A stretch of 64,000 nt of DNA, from NCBI GenBank assembly GCA_033030425.1, contig JAUFSD010000003.1, positions 744,001-808,000 on the forward strand. Direction: 5' to 3'. Made by a program: the position numbers and the translations under genes. This document shows positions 1 to 11,222 of the stretch, in pieces. The notes below the pieces were generated by a model, which saw nothing but the letters and a program-made list of their open reading frames with translations, was not told the origin of the DNA and searched no databases. The stretch comes from Verpa conica. Its lineage: Eukaryota > Ascomycota > Pezizomycetes > Pezizales > Morchellaceae. The number at the start of each line of letters is the position of its first letter. Positions within the stretch are counted from its first letter, which is position 1.

Positions 1-352
1 CTGTGGAGGAAGGTAATACACAATTTGGCTTATGACCCCCATGCAAAGTCCTAATTTTATTATAATATAACACCCAAAATAAGTATAAATTTCAATATTA
101 GACATAGAACACTGGCCTTCACAATTAAATATTTAATGTTTTCTTTGGAGAATCACTTGTATTAAATAAAAAGTTGTTGGTGTGTTGATTCTTGTTCACA
201 AAGAAGTAGAATGTGGACCAACCATAAGAAAATTTCAACCTTTTTTGTCAAAACCAAAATTTATTTACTCAAATCTCTCAATTGACAGCTTACTAGACCC
301 TATACATGTAGTATTGCGAAATTGGTTTGTGTGCATTACTTTCCTCCACCCT
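1..352. repeat. Possible MITE with imperfect terminal inverted repeats, cut by the window edge
   Basis: The first ~24 bases, starting CTGTGGAGGAAGGTAATACA, recur in inverted form around 327-350 (TTGTGTGCATTACTTTCC and following bases) with one substitution and a small indel. The ~300 bp between the arms is AT-rich and has no convincing coding sequence. This arrangement fits a small non-autonomous DNA transposon, but the left end lies at the window border, so a target-site duplication cannot be tested. The rest of the interval up to 667 holds a G-run (about 492-502) and nothing else I recognise. Confidence 0.4.
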
Positions 353-667
353 ATTGTAGGTTAAGTTTACAATACGTATTGAGATATTTTGCCAGTGGGC
401 TCAAGGAGAGGGTATTTTGGGATTATGAGGTAAAAATGATTCTTAATATGCTAAAATATTTAGTCTATAACATAATTCACTCTTTAGGAATAGGGGGGGG
501 GGGGTTATTTCTACCAATCTATTTGGTATTCTCATGACCTGGAAACCCTATATAAAGGGAATAAAGTTCTAGTGGCAATATCCCCCAAATCTATTTAGCA
601 TATACTAAGGTCACCTAAGGCTAGTATAACAAGAGGAGATAGAAGTTTCACCCCCTCCTATAGCTAT

Positions 668-2112
668 TCACCATGAGATCCAACTGGAACTTTTACGAGT
701 AAGTTGTCGTTTCCTCTTGAACTCTTGATCAACCCAGTAAGCATAACCTACACCCCATAACATGCCCGATAGATGTGCCACGTGGTCAACCACCGTCCAC
801 CCCTTGAAAATCCCGAGGATTTCGATCAGCGCCATACCGCTGACGAACTTGTACGCCTTAAAACTCAAGAACGGCAAGAGAACGAAATAAAGTTCACGCC
901 TATAAAGTAAATAATCATAGATTAGGGAAAGAAAGGTATAGAAATTTAGGACAAATAAGATGTGTACGCACTCTGGGTTGAAGTAAGTATATGCGCCAAT
1001 AACACCACTAATAGCACCCGATGCTCCGAGTGCATAGATATGAAATCTAGCCCGGATAACATTGTACGCTAGGGAAGTAAATGAAGATACAGCTCCTGCC
1101 GAAAAGTAGAGTGCTAGAAAATTTCCTCGACCTATCTGATCACAGACTAGGATTTGATCACTGTTAGTAGGCTGGATTCCCTTTCATACTGTCTAAGGGA
1201 CAACCTACGAGAAGATCCGAAGATATACAGTACCTGTCACAAGCTCCAACCTAGATATGAGCATTCATTTTATTCAATAGAAGTTAAAAGAGTTCGGTAA
1301 ATATTACAAACATGTTCATTGCTAGATGAGGTACTGTCTGATGCGAGAAAACATTTCCGATAATACTAAAGCTATATGGCAATGCCGGTACTGAGATGAA
1401 ATATCTATTCAGCAGCCGCCATGATATTGGGAGCGGAACCTTCCATGCGAGGAATATTGTGCAATTAGCTATGATGATTGTTGCAACAGTTGTAAATGAT
1501 TGTGGAAGTGTTGGGAAGAGCCGAGATTCTAGTGGCGCTGGTTTCCAGTTCTGAGCAAAGTAATAGGAAGCACCGCAGATAGATAATGTGAAAAGTAGAG
1601 GAGAAAAGAGGCGCTGGAACTGTTTTACTTCTGATTAGCTTGACTTGATATCTAGTACAAATATACATTGTATTGAGGGTAGGTACATAAGACAAGCTCG
1701 GGGGTGCTTGAAGGTTAGAGATGGCACCGGCGGCTTTCAGGCGGTCAAGAAGTCGAGGTTGGCTATCTACCCCTGGCAAATTTTCCTGTAGAGGTGTAGA
1801 TGTAAGATCTGATTTCCCGGATTTACGAATAGGCTTGTTAGGATTTCTTGCTTTGGTAGCGTATTGCTTGAAGGCACTTGAGCGAAAAGATTGGGGATGA
1901 ACTCGCGGGCGTTGGAGTAGACTAGAGCTCAACATCGCTGAGGGCGATAAAGCTGAATAGATATTATTTTTAGTGCATATTGACCTCTTTGCACTGATTT
2001 TAAGGGCATATTTTGAGAAACGCTGTAGCATGGTGATATTGTTCGAGTTACGGAGTTGGAATTGGTGTGGTGCGCTGGAGTACCAGGCAATTCTGCATAG
2101 CTGTATGTACAT
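668..2112 (-). CDS. PCP1: Mitochondrial rhomboid-type intramembrane serine protease (Pcp1/Rbd1/PARL family)
   Basis: Rhomboid protease of the mitochondrial inner membrane; in yeast Pcp1 processes Mgm1 and Ccp1. Translating exon by exon on the minus strand shows an N-terminal Arg/Ser-rich presequence (MLQRFSKYALKISAKRS from 2033, or from the upstream ATG at 2112), then FSHQTVPHLAMNM around 1310-1350, the catalytic-serine motif GASGA around 1012-1030, and the catalytic-histidine segment DHVAHLSGMLWG around 755-795. These motifs are in rhomboid order, with hydrophobic segments between them. The protein ends in a basic tail. At least three introns are present; one near 892-984 joins NPE to RELYFVLLPFLSF. 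The first intron junction, near 1600-1690, is not settled. The start is uncertain between 2112 and 2033. Family assignment is firm; orthology to Pcp1 is inferred from the presequence. Confidence 0.85.
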
Positions 2113-2388
2113 ACTTTACCTATAACGAATTTTCGTCATGCAAGCCGGGTAACTACCGGTCAGACATGCTATCAGCCGCAGTAGACCCAGCTCGCTAGAT
2201 GTATTATGTAGTTATTCTGTTTCCTGTTCGATCGGTAAAGAGGGAATATACTTGCAATTATTATTAAACTCTAGTAAGCAAGAGTTAGAAGTTAGGTGAT
2301 ACAGGAAGTATTAGTTATGAATTCCTTCGACAAAAATCCTATGAATTTCCTAATATACAAAGTACTCAATAGGTCAAGGAAGAAAACT

Positions 2389-4002
2389 TTAACGATAAAA
2401 TTCAAACTTATCCGCTTCATTTCCACCCTTAACTTGGCTACTATAGGCATCTTCCAAATCAGCCTGAATGATATTGTACCTATTCTTCCTTACAGCTCTC
2501 AGACCTGCTTCTTGCATAATCGCAGCAATAATGGCTCCTGATAGCGGATCGTTCCGGATGATGAGGGAGTCTAGGTCAACTTCAGGAGAAAGGGACATCT
2601 TAGAAGCAATCGTAGAAAAGATAAGACGACGCTCGCGGCGGTCACGAAGAGAGGGAAATTCGATTTTACGATCAAGACGGCCAGGACGAAGGAGAGCAGG
2701 GTCAAGGGTGTCTGCACGGTTTGTAGCCATAATGACCTTTATATCGTTAGGGTAGGGAAACTAAAAGGCCTAGCCTTGAAAATATGAACTTACCTTTACA
2801 TTCGAAGTTTGGTCGAATCCATCCATCTGATTCAGAAGCTCTAGCAGAATGCGTTGTACCTCACGGTCCGCACCTGTCTGGGCATCAAAACGTTTGGTTG
2901 CGATGGCATCGATTTCGTCTATGAAGATAATGGCAGGTGAATTTTCCCTAGCCATACGGAAGACATCACGAACCATTCGAGGCCCTTCACCAAGGTACTT
3001 CTGGACGAACTCGGAACCAACAACACGGATAAAGGATGCAGTAGTACTATTGGCTACAGCCTTCACCAACATAGTTTTCCCGGTTCCTGGGGGGCCGTAC
3101 AACAGAACCCCGCGTGGGGGGTCAATACCTTCATAAAGTTAGTCAAAGAGGCTTCGATTTATTGTAGGTCGAAGACAACAAACCGATTTGTTTATAAAGG
3201 TCGAAATGAGTGAGGGGGAGCTCTACAGCTTCACGGATCTCTTGTTTTTGCATATCCAATCCGCCTACATCGGCATAAGTGACATCCGGCTTTTCATGGG
3301 CTTGTAGCATAGCAATCGAAGAATCGGCTTCGGGAGGGAGAATATCAACAAGAGCATTAGAATGCCTGTGAAGTGCTACTGATGATGAAGGCTTGAGTAG
3401 TTCTCGGTCAAGGGTAGACAGAATGCGAACCACGTAGTTAGATCCAGTGGAGCTTTGTACTATACCAGTGCTAAAAAAAACATGAGCTATCAGTACGAAG
3501 GTGTAGCATAGTAACTGAAGAGCCAGAGAAAAATGCCAAACATACTTTTGGTCAATAGCCTCCATGAACTGTCCAATCACCAAAGGAACACTCTGGATAC
3601 GTTTGATCTCCTCCTGTGCTCGCACAAGCTCTCTTTTCAGGCTCCTATTGTAGTGTCAGATTCGGTCCACAGCTAAAGGTCTATAAATGTCGGATAAGGA
3701 GCTATCGAGCTGACCTTTGCTCATCTTTAATATATTCCTCTTGTAGACTTATATACCTATTTTACCGTAACTATTAGTTATCGATAATTCTTCTAATCCA
3801 TCAAAAATCTACGATGAAGCATCTGTTTATCATTCCCAACCGTTGTTCTGGAGCAAGTGGCTTACTCAAGATGCCGCTGAAGCCTTTTAAGCTTTGCATA
3901 ATCATTATTGTCACTGACTAGGCTATTATCGAGGGTGGAAGCGTAGGAGGGGTCAGTGAATGGTGAAGGTGTGGGGCGTTTTTGAACGGCTACGTCTCCC
4001 AT
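2389..4002 (-). CDS. RPT3: 26S proteasome regulatory particle AAA-ATPase subunit Rpt3
   Basis: One of six AAA ATPases in the base ring of the 19S particle, which unfolds substrates and opens the 20S gate. Six exons: 4002-3866, 3756-3715, 3644-3546, 3470-3184, 3128-2794, 2736-2389, giving 415 aa, normal for Rpt3. In order: an N-terminal coiled coil ([14 protein letters not shown]), the OB-fold region ([16 protein letters not shown]), Walker A GPPGTGKT, Walker [12 protein letters not shown], the second region of homology with [17 protein letters not shown], and the C-terminus FEFYR, matching the family ending that inserts into the 20S ring. The run [16 protein letters not shown] is diagnostic of Rpt3 among the six paralogues. 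The start at 4002 ([12 protein letters not shown]) is the first in-frame ATG. It is divergent from the V-ATPase gene. No proteasome-associated control element was seen upstream. Confidence 0.97.
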
Positions 4003-4394
4003 AATGACTGATAGATATTTAGAGAGACGCTAAGTTAATTCTTGTGCTGTATTGAAAGGGGCGTTGATGATGGGAAGCGATGAATGTGGAACAATCGAAG
4101 ATGGTGTTGATCCGTCTAAAGAGAGCCTAAAGCTATGGTTGAGTAATTGGAGTACCAGTAGGCGCAACTGTGAGAATATGCATCATGACAAGCGACCAAT
4201 CAAGGCTACCCATCCCAAGCCACATACTCATCCTCCCATCTCGCATCACCTCCTTCCTCCGTTCCTTCCTCCGTTCCTTCATAAATACATATCACGAGCC
4301 TTACCCTCCTGTTTACTTAGTATTATATAGGCACTCCCCCCCTGCTACTCTCGCCTCTCGCCTCTCAGAACGCGTCTTGACGGAAATCGCCAAG
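4003..4394. promoter_or_regulatory. Bidirectional promoter between RPT3 and VPH1
   Basis: The 392 bp between the two start codons must carry both core promoters. It has a pyrimidine-rich stretch (about 4221-4290, repeated CTTCCTCCGTTC units) next to the VPH1 start, common upstream of fungal start codons. I see no clear TATA box or proteasome control element. Confidence 0.6.
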
Positions 4395-7297
4395 ATGGGT
4401 CAAGACACCCTGTTTCGCTCATCAGAAATGTCGCTCGTACAGCTGTACGTAGCGACAGAAATTGGAAGGGAGACTGTTAGTGAGTTAGGAGAAGTAGGCC
4501 TGCTTCAGTTCCGTGATGTGAGTATCCTTAGCGCTTGTATTCTTGATTATGAGGACAAAGGTTAGGGAGGGTAAAGCAGTAAAGAGTACTCCTAGTGAAT
4601 AACAGAATACTGATTTTTATGGTATTATAGCTCAATGCCGAGACTTCCGCCTTCCAACGGACTTTCACTAAGGAGATTAGGCGATTGGATAATGTGGAAC
4701 GTCAACTTCGTACGCCTTCTGACTACCTCGCGGTGTACGGTAGTATATTGACAGTCTCATAGGTTATTTCGCTACTCAAATGGAAAAGAACGCTGTTCCA
4801 GTCCGTCCCGTTCAGGACAATAGAACCCTTACTTCCGCCCCAAGTTCTTCAGAGATCGACTTTCTTGCTGAACGTGCAGAGGCCTTGGAGGCCCGAGTTA
4901 GTCAACTAAACGGTTCTTACGAAACGCTTCAGAAGAGATGGGTTGAGCTCATAGAGTATAGATGGGTATTACGGGAGGCTGGTGGTTTCTTTGATCGTGC
5001 TCATGGTCAAGCAGATGAAATCCGTCGTGGCTCCACTGATGAGCCCACTGCTCCCCTTCTTGAAGATATTGAGCAGTCCACACCAGCCCAGTACGGTAAC
5101 CAAGGGGAGATGAGTTTTCAGACAATGAATATTGGGTTTGTCGCTGGTGTAATTCGTCGGGACAGAATCTCAGCATTTGAGAGGATTCTCTGGAGAACAT
5201 TAAGGGGCAATCTCTACATGAATCAGTCGGAGATTGATGAGCCGATTACAGATCCTACAACAAACGAAAATGTTGACAAGAACGTTTTTGTCATTTTTGC
5301 TCACGGTAAAGAAATATTATCTAAAATTCGCAAGATCTCAGAGTCCCTTGGTGCCGATCTTTACGCAGTTGATGAAGACACCAATCTTCGTCGCGATCAG
5401 CTCCATGAGGTTAATAATCGTATTAACGATCTTGATTCCGTTTTACAAAACACCAAAAACACCTTGAATGCAGAGTTGAGAACCATTGCACAGAGTTTAG
5501 CAAGTTGGATGGTGGTTATCAAAAAGGAGAAGGCCATTTACCAGACATTAAATCTATTTATCTACGATTCTGCAAGGAAGTGCTTGATCGCTGAGGGTTG
5601 GCTACCAACAAATGTTCTACCCAAGATTCAAGAGCGCCTTAGAGAAGTTACGGTCCGTGCTGGACTCCAGGTTCCAAGCATCCTTAACGAGCTCAGAACA
5701 ACAAAGACACCACCAACCTTCCACAAAACAAACAAATTCACTTTGGCGTTCCAGACTATCGTTGACGCTTACGGTGTTGCAAAATATCGCGAAGTCAATC
5801 CAGGTTTGGCGACAATAGTCACTTTCCCGTTCTTATTTGCTGTCATGTTTGGTGACATTGGACATGGTATCATCTTGACTCTCGCTGCATGTACTATGGT
5901 ATGGAAGGAGAAATCTCTGCAAAACAAGAAGATCTTTGAACTCTTCGACATGGCTTTCTTTGGAAGATATATTATGCTACTTATGGGTATCTTTTCGATC
6001 TACACCGGTCTAATTTACAACGACATTTTCTCCAAACCTATCACACTGTTTGAAAGCGCTTGGCAGTACCCTGAACACTTTGAGCCCGGTTCGAGTATCG
6101 AGGCAACGAAGAAACTAGGTTATGCATATCCTTTCGGTCTCGATTGGCAATGGCATGGAGCAGAAAATAGTTTGCTGTTTACAAACAGTCTTAAGATGAA
6201 GCTCAGCATTATTTTGGGTTGGGCTCATGTGAGTTTAGCCTTTCGGTTTCGCAGACTTAGGCTTTTGTTAACGGTGTTTGTTCCTATTCATAGATGACCT
6301 ATTCTCTTTGCCTGTCTCAATATAATCATCGGTATTTTAAGTCGAGAATCGACACGTGGGGGAATTTTATCCCAGGGATGATCTTCTTTCAATCAATTTT
6401 CGGCTACCTGGTTATGTGTATTATCTATAAATGGACCATTGATTGGCCCGCTCGAGAACAACAGCCACCGAGTTTGTTAAACATGCTTATCTACATGTTC
6501 CTCTCTCCAGGAAATGTTCCGGAGCAGCTTTACCCTGGGCAGGCCGCGGTTCAGACCGTATTGCTATTAGTAGCATTTATCTGTGTTCCATGGATGTTGA
6601 TGCTCAAACCTTTGTACTTGAGATGGGAGCACAACAAGCATCGTGCGGCTGGGTATCAGGGGCTGGGACAGGTCTCAAGGGTCAGCGCCCTAGATGATGA
6701 AGACGATGATAATGAAAGACAAAGGGACAGTGTGGATAGCGACGGTTCTGGTCATGTGCTTATCGCTGAGGAAATGAAGGAAGAGGAAGAATTTGAGTTC
6801 AGCGAGGTGGTTATCCATCAAGTTATCCATACAATTGGTAAGTCTTTCCCCACCAAATACTACCCTACCTCTCTGGTACAAAATTAACCATACAAATCTA
6901 GAATTTTGTCTCAATTGTATTTCCCACACCGCCTCTTATCTTCGTTTATGGGCACTTTCGCTTGCTCATGCTCAGCTATCCATCGTTCTTTGGTCAATGA
7001 CGTTATCTATTGCTTTCGGATTCACTGGTACTATCGGTGTTATCATGATAGTAATTTTATTCGGGTTCTGGTTCATTTGTACAATTGTGGTATTGGTGAT
7101 TATGGAGGGAACTAGTGCCATGTTGCATAGTCTGAGATTGCATTGGGTTGAGGCTATGGTACGTTCTCCTCTTCTAAAAGTACATTGCGCCGGATGAAGG
7201 TACTGATGAATGTTGTTAGAGTAAATTCTTTATTGGGGATGGAATTGCGTTCGAGCCATTCAGCTTCAAATTATTGTTAGAGGATTCTGAGGCGTAA
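4395..7297 (+). CDS. VPH1: V-type proton ATPase subunit a (Vph1/Stv1 family)
   Basis: Membrane-embedded stator subunit of the vacuolar H+-ATPase that forms the proton half-channels against the c-ring. Six exons: 4395-4517, 4631-4709, 4763-6228, 6294-6837, 6902-7158, 7220-7297, giving 848 aa (yeast Vph1 is 840). The N-terminal cytosolic half starts [20 protein letters not shown], the hallmark of the family. The C-terminal half has about eight hydrophobic segments, including [15 protein letters not shown], and near the end [17 protein letters not shown], which contains the Arg essential for proton transport. An acidic linker ([13 protein letters not shown]) sits in the usual cytosolic loop. The stop follows [10 protein letters not shown]. 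The start at 4395 follows a suitable purine context (CAAGATGG). Whether it corresponds to vacuolar Vph1 or Golgi Stv1 cannot be told here; most filamentous fungi have one gene. Confidence 0.97.
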
Positions 7298-7516
7298 TTA
7301 CCCAATAGTTCTTGATGTTAGCGATAGCGGGAAAACTAGGGTAGTTTGTGGCGCGATATGGGGTTGAGTTGATGTGGTCTAAATGGGGTTGTGTTGCAAT
7401 TCATTTTTATATCATAAAACTAGTGTATGCATCGCAGTATGTAGTAGAGATAAACATGCTCGTATCTTACTCAAAATTCCCGATTAACTTTTTATTGCTC
7501 TACGTAAGGTATAATG

Positions 7517-7877
7517 TACGGCAAAGGTCTAAAATGACCCATCCGGGCCGGTTCATGTTGCAGAATGACCCATATTCTAAAATAACACACCCACGGTTAC
7601 CCCACCACTGTGATCACTGACTACTCAACATCCTACTATCCATCAACATCCCACCATGGTATCAACTTCACTACCTCTAGTGGTACTGAGATATGGTGCT
7701 TTTAGGGCCTAGTACAAGTAGAAGTACCCTGCAAAGACAACTATTTGGATTGATGTAGGAGTTTAGAGATGCAGTTCACAGTTTTTTTCTTACTATTACC
7801 ATAGATGTGTCATTTTAAAATATGGGTCATTCTGCAGCATGAACCGACCCGGGTGAGTCATTTAGACCTTTACCGTA
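7517..7877. mobile_element. MITE with ~70-bp terminal inverted repeats (family A)
   Basis: The left arm starts TACGGCAAAGGTC (7517) and runs through CCGGTTCATG and AGAATGACCCATATT to about 7590. The right arm (about 7806-7877) is its inverted copy, ending GACCTTTACCGTA, with scattered transitions between the arms. The element is 361 bp, carries no ORF, and begins and ends in TA, as expected for TA-targeting Tc1/mariner-type elements. No second copy was seen in the window. Confidence 0.8.
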
Positions 7878-7895
7878 TAATGTATTATATACATG

Positions 7896-8041
7896 TACAA
7901 GCGAAAAAATAAATTATGACTCGTGGGTTTACCTAGGTAGGAACGAGAATTACAACAAAACCCTACTACTTGTGGGTGTCTCTTCGGGCTCTGCTGTTAC
8001 TTAGGTAAACCCACGAGTCATATTTTATTTTTTGGCTAGTA
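7896..8041. mobile_element. Short MITE with ~40-bp terminal inverted repeats (family B)
   Basis: The left arm TACAAGCGAAAAAATAAATT continues as ATGACTCGTGGGTTTACC. The right arm is the inverted copy, GGTAAACCCACGAGTCAT, followed by an A/T-rich end GGCTAGTA. About 60 bp separate the arms. The element starts only 18 bp after the preceding MITE, so the two inserted side by side. No coding capacity. From 8042 to 8434 I see only AT-rich sequence. Confidence 0.75.
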
Positions 8042-8434
8042 TATATACTTATTGGAAGAGTTACAGCTTCGAAATCCATGCCCTTTCCCTCTATTGTACT
8101 ATTTTTTGAAATTCAACACCAAAATTCTATGTGGCAACCTCACTGTCGCCCAACAACCTTTTCTCATGGACACAGCTCACTAAATATCTAGGATACATAG
8201 ATGATATGAGATTTATTTGTTTACAGTTTCTGTATTTTGGTCTTCATGCCCTTATTAATAGTTGTGGAGTAGCACTCATTGAGCTCTTCCTCTACTAGTA
8301 AATATTGGTTGCTATGTGAATCCGAGGCCCCTACAATACTATGTGGTTCTAAAAAACTAATGCTTAATATAGCCATCTATAGCTATAGCAATTATCTCTC
8401 TCATACAGTAGGCGGTTCGTTTCTTCCCTATATT

Positions 8435-10271
8435 TCATTTCTCTTGAATAGCGATAAACTCTGCGACGGCTTTGATGGTCTTTAGAATCCGTATACAAAG
8501 CGGTTGATTACCCTTATGATCAGTAAGGCCCCCAATTTTCGCTACCGGCACACCATGAAGCCGCGCAGCCATCCCCTCTAGTTCTCGAACAATGTCTAAA
8601 ACTTTCATCGCTTCTTTTCTTATCGCAGTCCTAGCCATGGTTTTCCACTGTTCGGCATCTAATTGCATTGCTTGCCCATCACCCATAACAACGTACTGCG
8701 GGTCGGTAGTAGCTTCTATAGATGCCAAAACCCTATGGTAGAACTGACAAAGGAGTGGTGATTGGATACCTAGCAACATATTTGTAATGTAGCTAGCCTG
8801 GATATTCACATGGCATGATTCGCAGGCGAAAGTGTCTTGAACAGCTTGTAGTGCTGTACTAGAGGTTTGGAGGGTATAGGGGAGCGAGATAGAATGAGCT
8901 GGGGGCGGGACTCGAAGAGCCGAAATTGACGTGAAAAAGGAAGCTAGGCAAGAACACGATGTTGGTAACGGTTTATCCTCCAGCCCCGGGAAATAAGCCG
9001 CTATGGTATTGTTGGATGGGTGTTTCTACTGGCGTGTCTCTTAGCGAAAATGGGGAGGGCCCGCCTGTACTCGTCCCCCAGGAAAAGAACCTGAAAACAG
9101 GGGTGGTACGCACAGGCGTGACCGGGGGGGTGTTTAAGTGGCGGAAGCACGCATTTTGACACGATTTGAGCGAACGTTTAATATACCATGAAAGACAGGG
9201 GTCCAAGTTTCCTTTACCATGTCGTGCCATGTCTAACTACCAAAACCTGAACATAAATGCATACAAACAGTGCATACTAACTAGCTTGCACAGTCTACTG
9301 CCACATTCACTCTCAATACTGTTATTATAATCACCATGATCTCAAGTACTGAACCTGACTAAACTCCTCTCTCTAATAGGCTGCGCCCTAGGGGCTTTAT
9401 AGAGGCAATTGACTTCCTGAGCGCACATGTTGGCGAATAGTCTATTGCTGCGACGCGTACTTTGGGGGGGGGGAGGGCTATAGCGTGGTATCTATGGGTC
9501 TTTGCAGCTTCAGAAGAGGGAATACGCACAGTTCCTATGCACTTATGTTCGGGTTTTGGTAGAGAGACATGGTATGACATGGTAAAAGGAACTTAGGCCC
9601 CTGTCGGTCATGGTATAACAAACGTTCGCTCGTTTTCTGGGTCTTTTCCTGGGGGACGAGTACGAAGGGTTAAGGTAGGGGTTCGGCGCTGCTGGCGATT
9701 TTGTTCAGGGCCTCCTGATATCCCAAGAACCGAGCGTGAAGAAGGGGCTTCCAAATCAAATAGACCGAACGGGTCAATAGACTCACTAAAGGAAAGAATA
9801 AGGAATTCGTCAATATCGCATAAATTTACAGCAGCAGTATATCTAGGGGCACTCACTAGTTTAACCACTCAAAATGACCAATAAAGTGTCCCGTCACAGA
9901 ATTATTTTGATCGGCATGGGGAACCATTTGATTCATGCTATGTGATACCTCTACTACCGAGAGCTCCGCAGGTGTGTTGGACGGATATTGAACCTCCTCA
10001 TCTTCTACCTCCTCATTACCCCTACGCCGTTTCCGGGGTCGTCCCATAGGTTTCTGGGTGGAATACACGCATGTTGCTTTATCTCTGTGGCAGCGTTCGC
10101 AACCTGATGGATTTCCAGAGCATTTGAGCTTTCGCGCACCTGTATGATTATCAGCAAGTTGTCAATCAAGTCTTTGAATACTACCCCTAGTGATAGAGGG
10201 GTAGAAGGGATAGAGGGGGTAAACATACGACATTCGTCGCAGGCAGAATGCTTCTTTAGCTGCTGCACCAT
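8435..10271 (-). CDS. AflR-like Zn2Cys6 transcription factor
   Basis: Fungal binuclear zinc cluster regulator. Likely exons 10271-10229, 10139-9857, 9785-9664, 9000-8435 (337 aa). Residues ~9-40 form the cluster: CDECRARKLKC, then CERCHRDKATC, followed by the basic MGRPRKRRR typical of AflR-type factors. The C-terminal exon has SCSCLASFF and later FACESCHVNIQASYITNMLLG, matching the AflR domain pattern (C-x-C, later C-x2-C followed by a leucine-rich helix). AflR proteins control secondary metabolite clusters, but no biosynthetic gene lies within this window, so the target is unknown. The last intron would be 663 bp instead of the usual ~55, because it contains a palindromic element whose edge coincides with the splice donor at 9663. 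The two ends of that intron are the least certain part; an alternative acceptor at 9025 is possible only with a different donor. Confidence 0.75.
9067..9663. mobile_element. Composite inverted-repeat element inside the AflR-like gene
   Basis: The outer arms 9067-9098 and 9632-9663 (GTACTCGTCCCCCAGG and onward) match at 30 of 32 positions in inverted orientation. The inner arms 9168-9236 and 9563-9631 (GAGCGAACGTTT and onward) are a second inverted pair of ~69 bp with a few indels. On the right the two arms abut; on the left 69 bp separate them, so one side has gained or the other lost sequence. The central ~330 bp contains a G-run (about 9466-9475) and no ORF of note. It resembles a MITE or fold-back element. 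Confidence 0.7.
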
Positions 10272-10470
10272 TACCGACCAAAATTATATAGTAATAGCTC
10301 TCATAGAAGTTGGATGTGCTTCTACAGTCGTTCACCCCGTGACAAAGGCTTAGTAAGCGAGGTTTTAGGCCAGTATCTCACTATTTTCATTTACTCAGGC
10401 CATAGAACCCCTCCTAGGACAGGGGCCATATCAAGGGCTATTCTTGACAATCTTAGGGGCTTGCTGATAA

Positions 10471-10605
10471 TACTCGCAACAGGTATAAAGTACCCGGAAA
10501 TGCAAGTCTTGGACAGGAAAAATCTATTGGATATTGAGGGTTTTCTGTAAAAATTATACCTGTCGATTGGTGAAAATACTCGCCTGCATTTCCGGGTTGC
10601 GAGTA
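10471..10605. repeat. Interrupted palindrome
   Basis: TACTCGCAAC, 12-14 other bases, then CCCGGAAATGCA (10471-10503) is mirrored by TGCATTTCCGGGTTGCGAGTA at 10585-10605, with the internal AGGTATAAAG segment mirrored separately at 10555-10561. The loop is about 80 bp. It looks like a decayed inverted-repeat element. Just downstream, 10651-10691 and 10752-10791 form an imperfect direct repeat (CTTTGTA ... TGATGAGAACT). Confidence 0.45.
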
Positions 10606-11093
10606 TAACATAATGCATCTTCGGCTACCAAATCCTTTCTTGACAGAGCTATGCTTTGTACTAGGGTGTGTGCAAAAATGATGAGAACTCGGCCCCGATA
10701 GGTTCAAAAATTGCGTGCGCCACATTATAGTTGCCAATAGTAGGCCTAAGAATTTGGGGCTTTGTATGGGGGAAAAAAGTGATGAGAACTTTTCTAACAT
10801 TTCTATTTAAAAAACTAAAGAAAATAATAAAAATTACAAATAAATTACCATAGTACTACATCCTTTCTGTGCTTCATCTACATATTATTTTGGTATTTTT
10901 AGAAGGTCTCTTGCTTGAGCTCCTAGAACAAAGTAGTAGAAGTGAAGGTCTATGAAGGTGGGAAATTTTCTTGGGGCACATGGTTGATATAAACCCAAAA
11001 GCAGGCCAGCGTGGCACCCCCAGGCCAACCACAGCCCTTGACCAGCGGTCTGCCCAACCGGAGGCAGTTCTGATCACTTACCCTTAACACCTA

Positions 11094-11222
11094 GTACTTC
11101 GGGGGTGGGGGAAAGTCTGTCCCCATGTGGTAGTGGTAACGCCTATTTCGGGTAGGAAATATTCTCACTAGCCACAGTATTTGAACTGCCTGGGGACAGA
11201 CTTACCCCTACACCCGAAGTAC
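11094..11222. mobile_element. 129-bp MITE with 31-bp terminal inverted repeats (family C)
   Basis: The arms 11094-11124 (GTACTTCGGGGGTGGGG, then GAAAGTCTGTCCCC) and 11192-11222 are inverted copies with three mismatches. The loop is ~67 bp and non-coding. The sequence 11223-11877 has no gene or further repeat I recognise. Confidence 0.7.
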
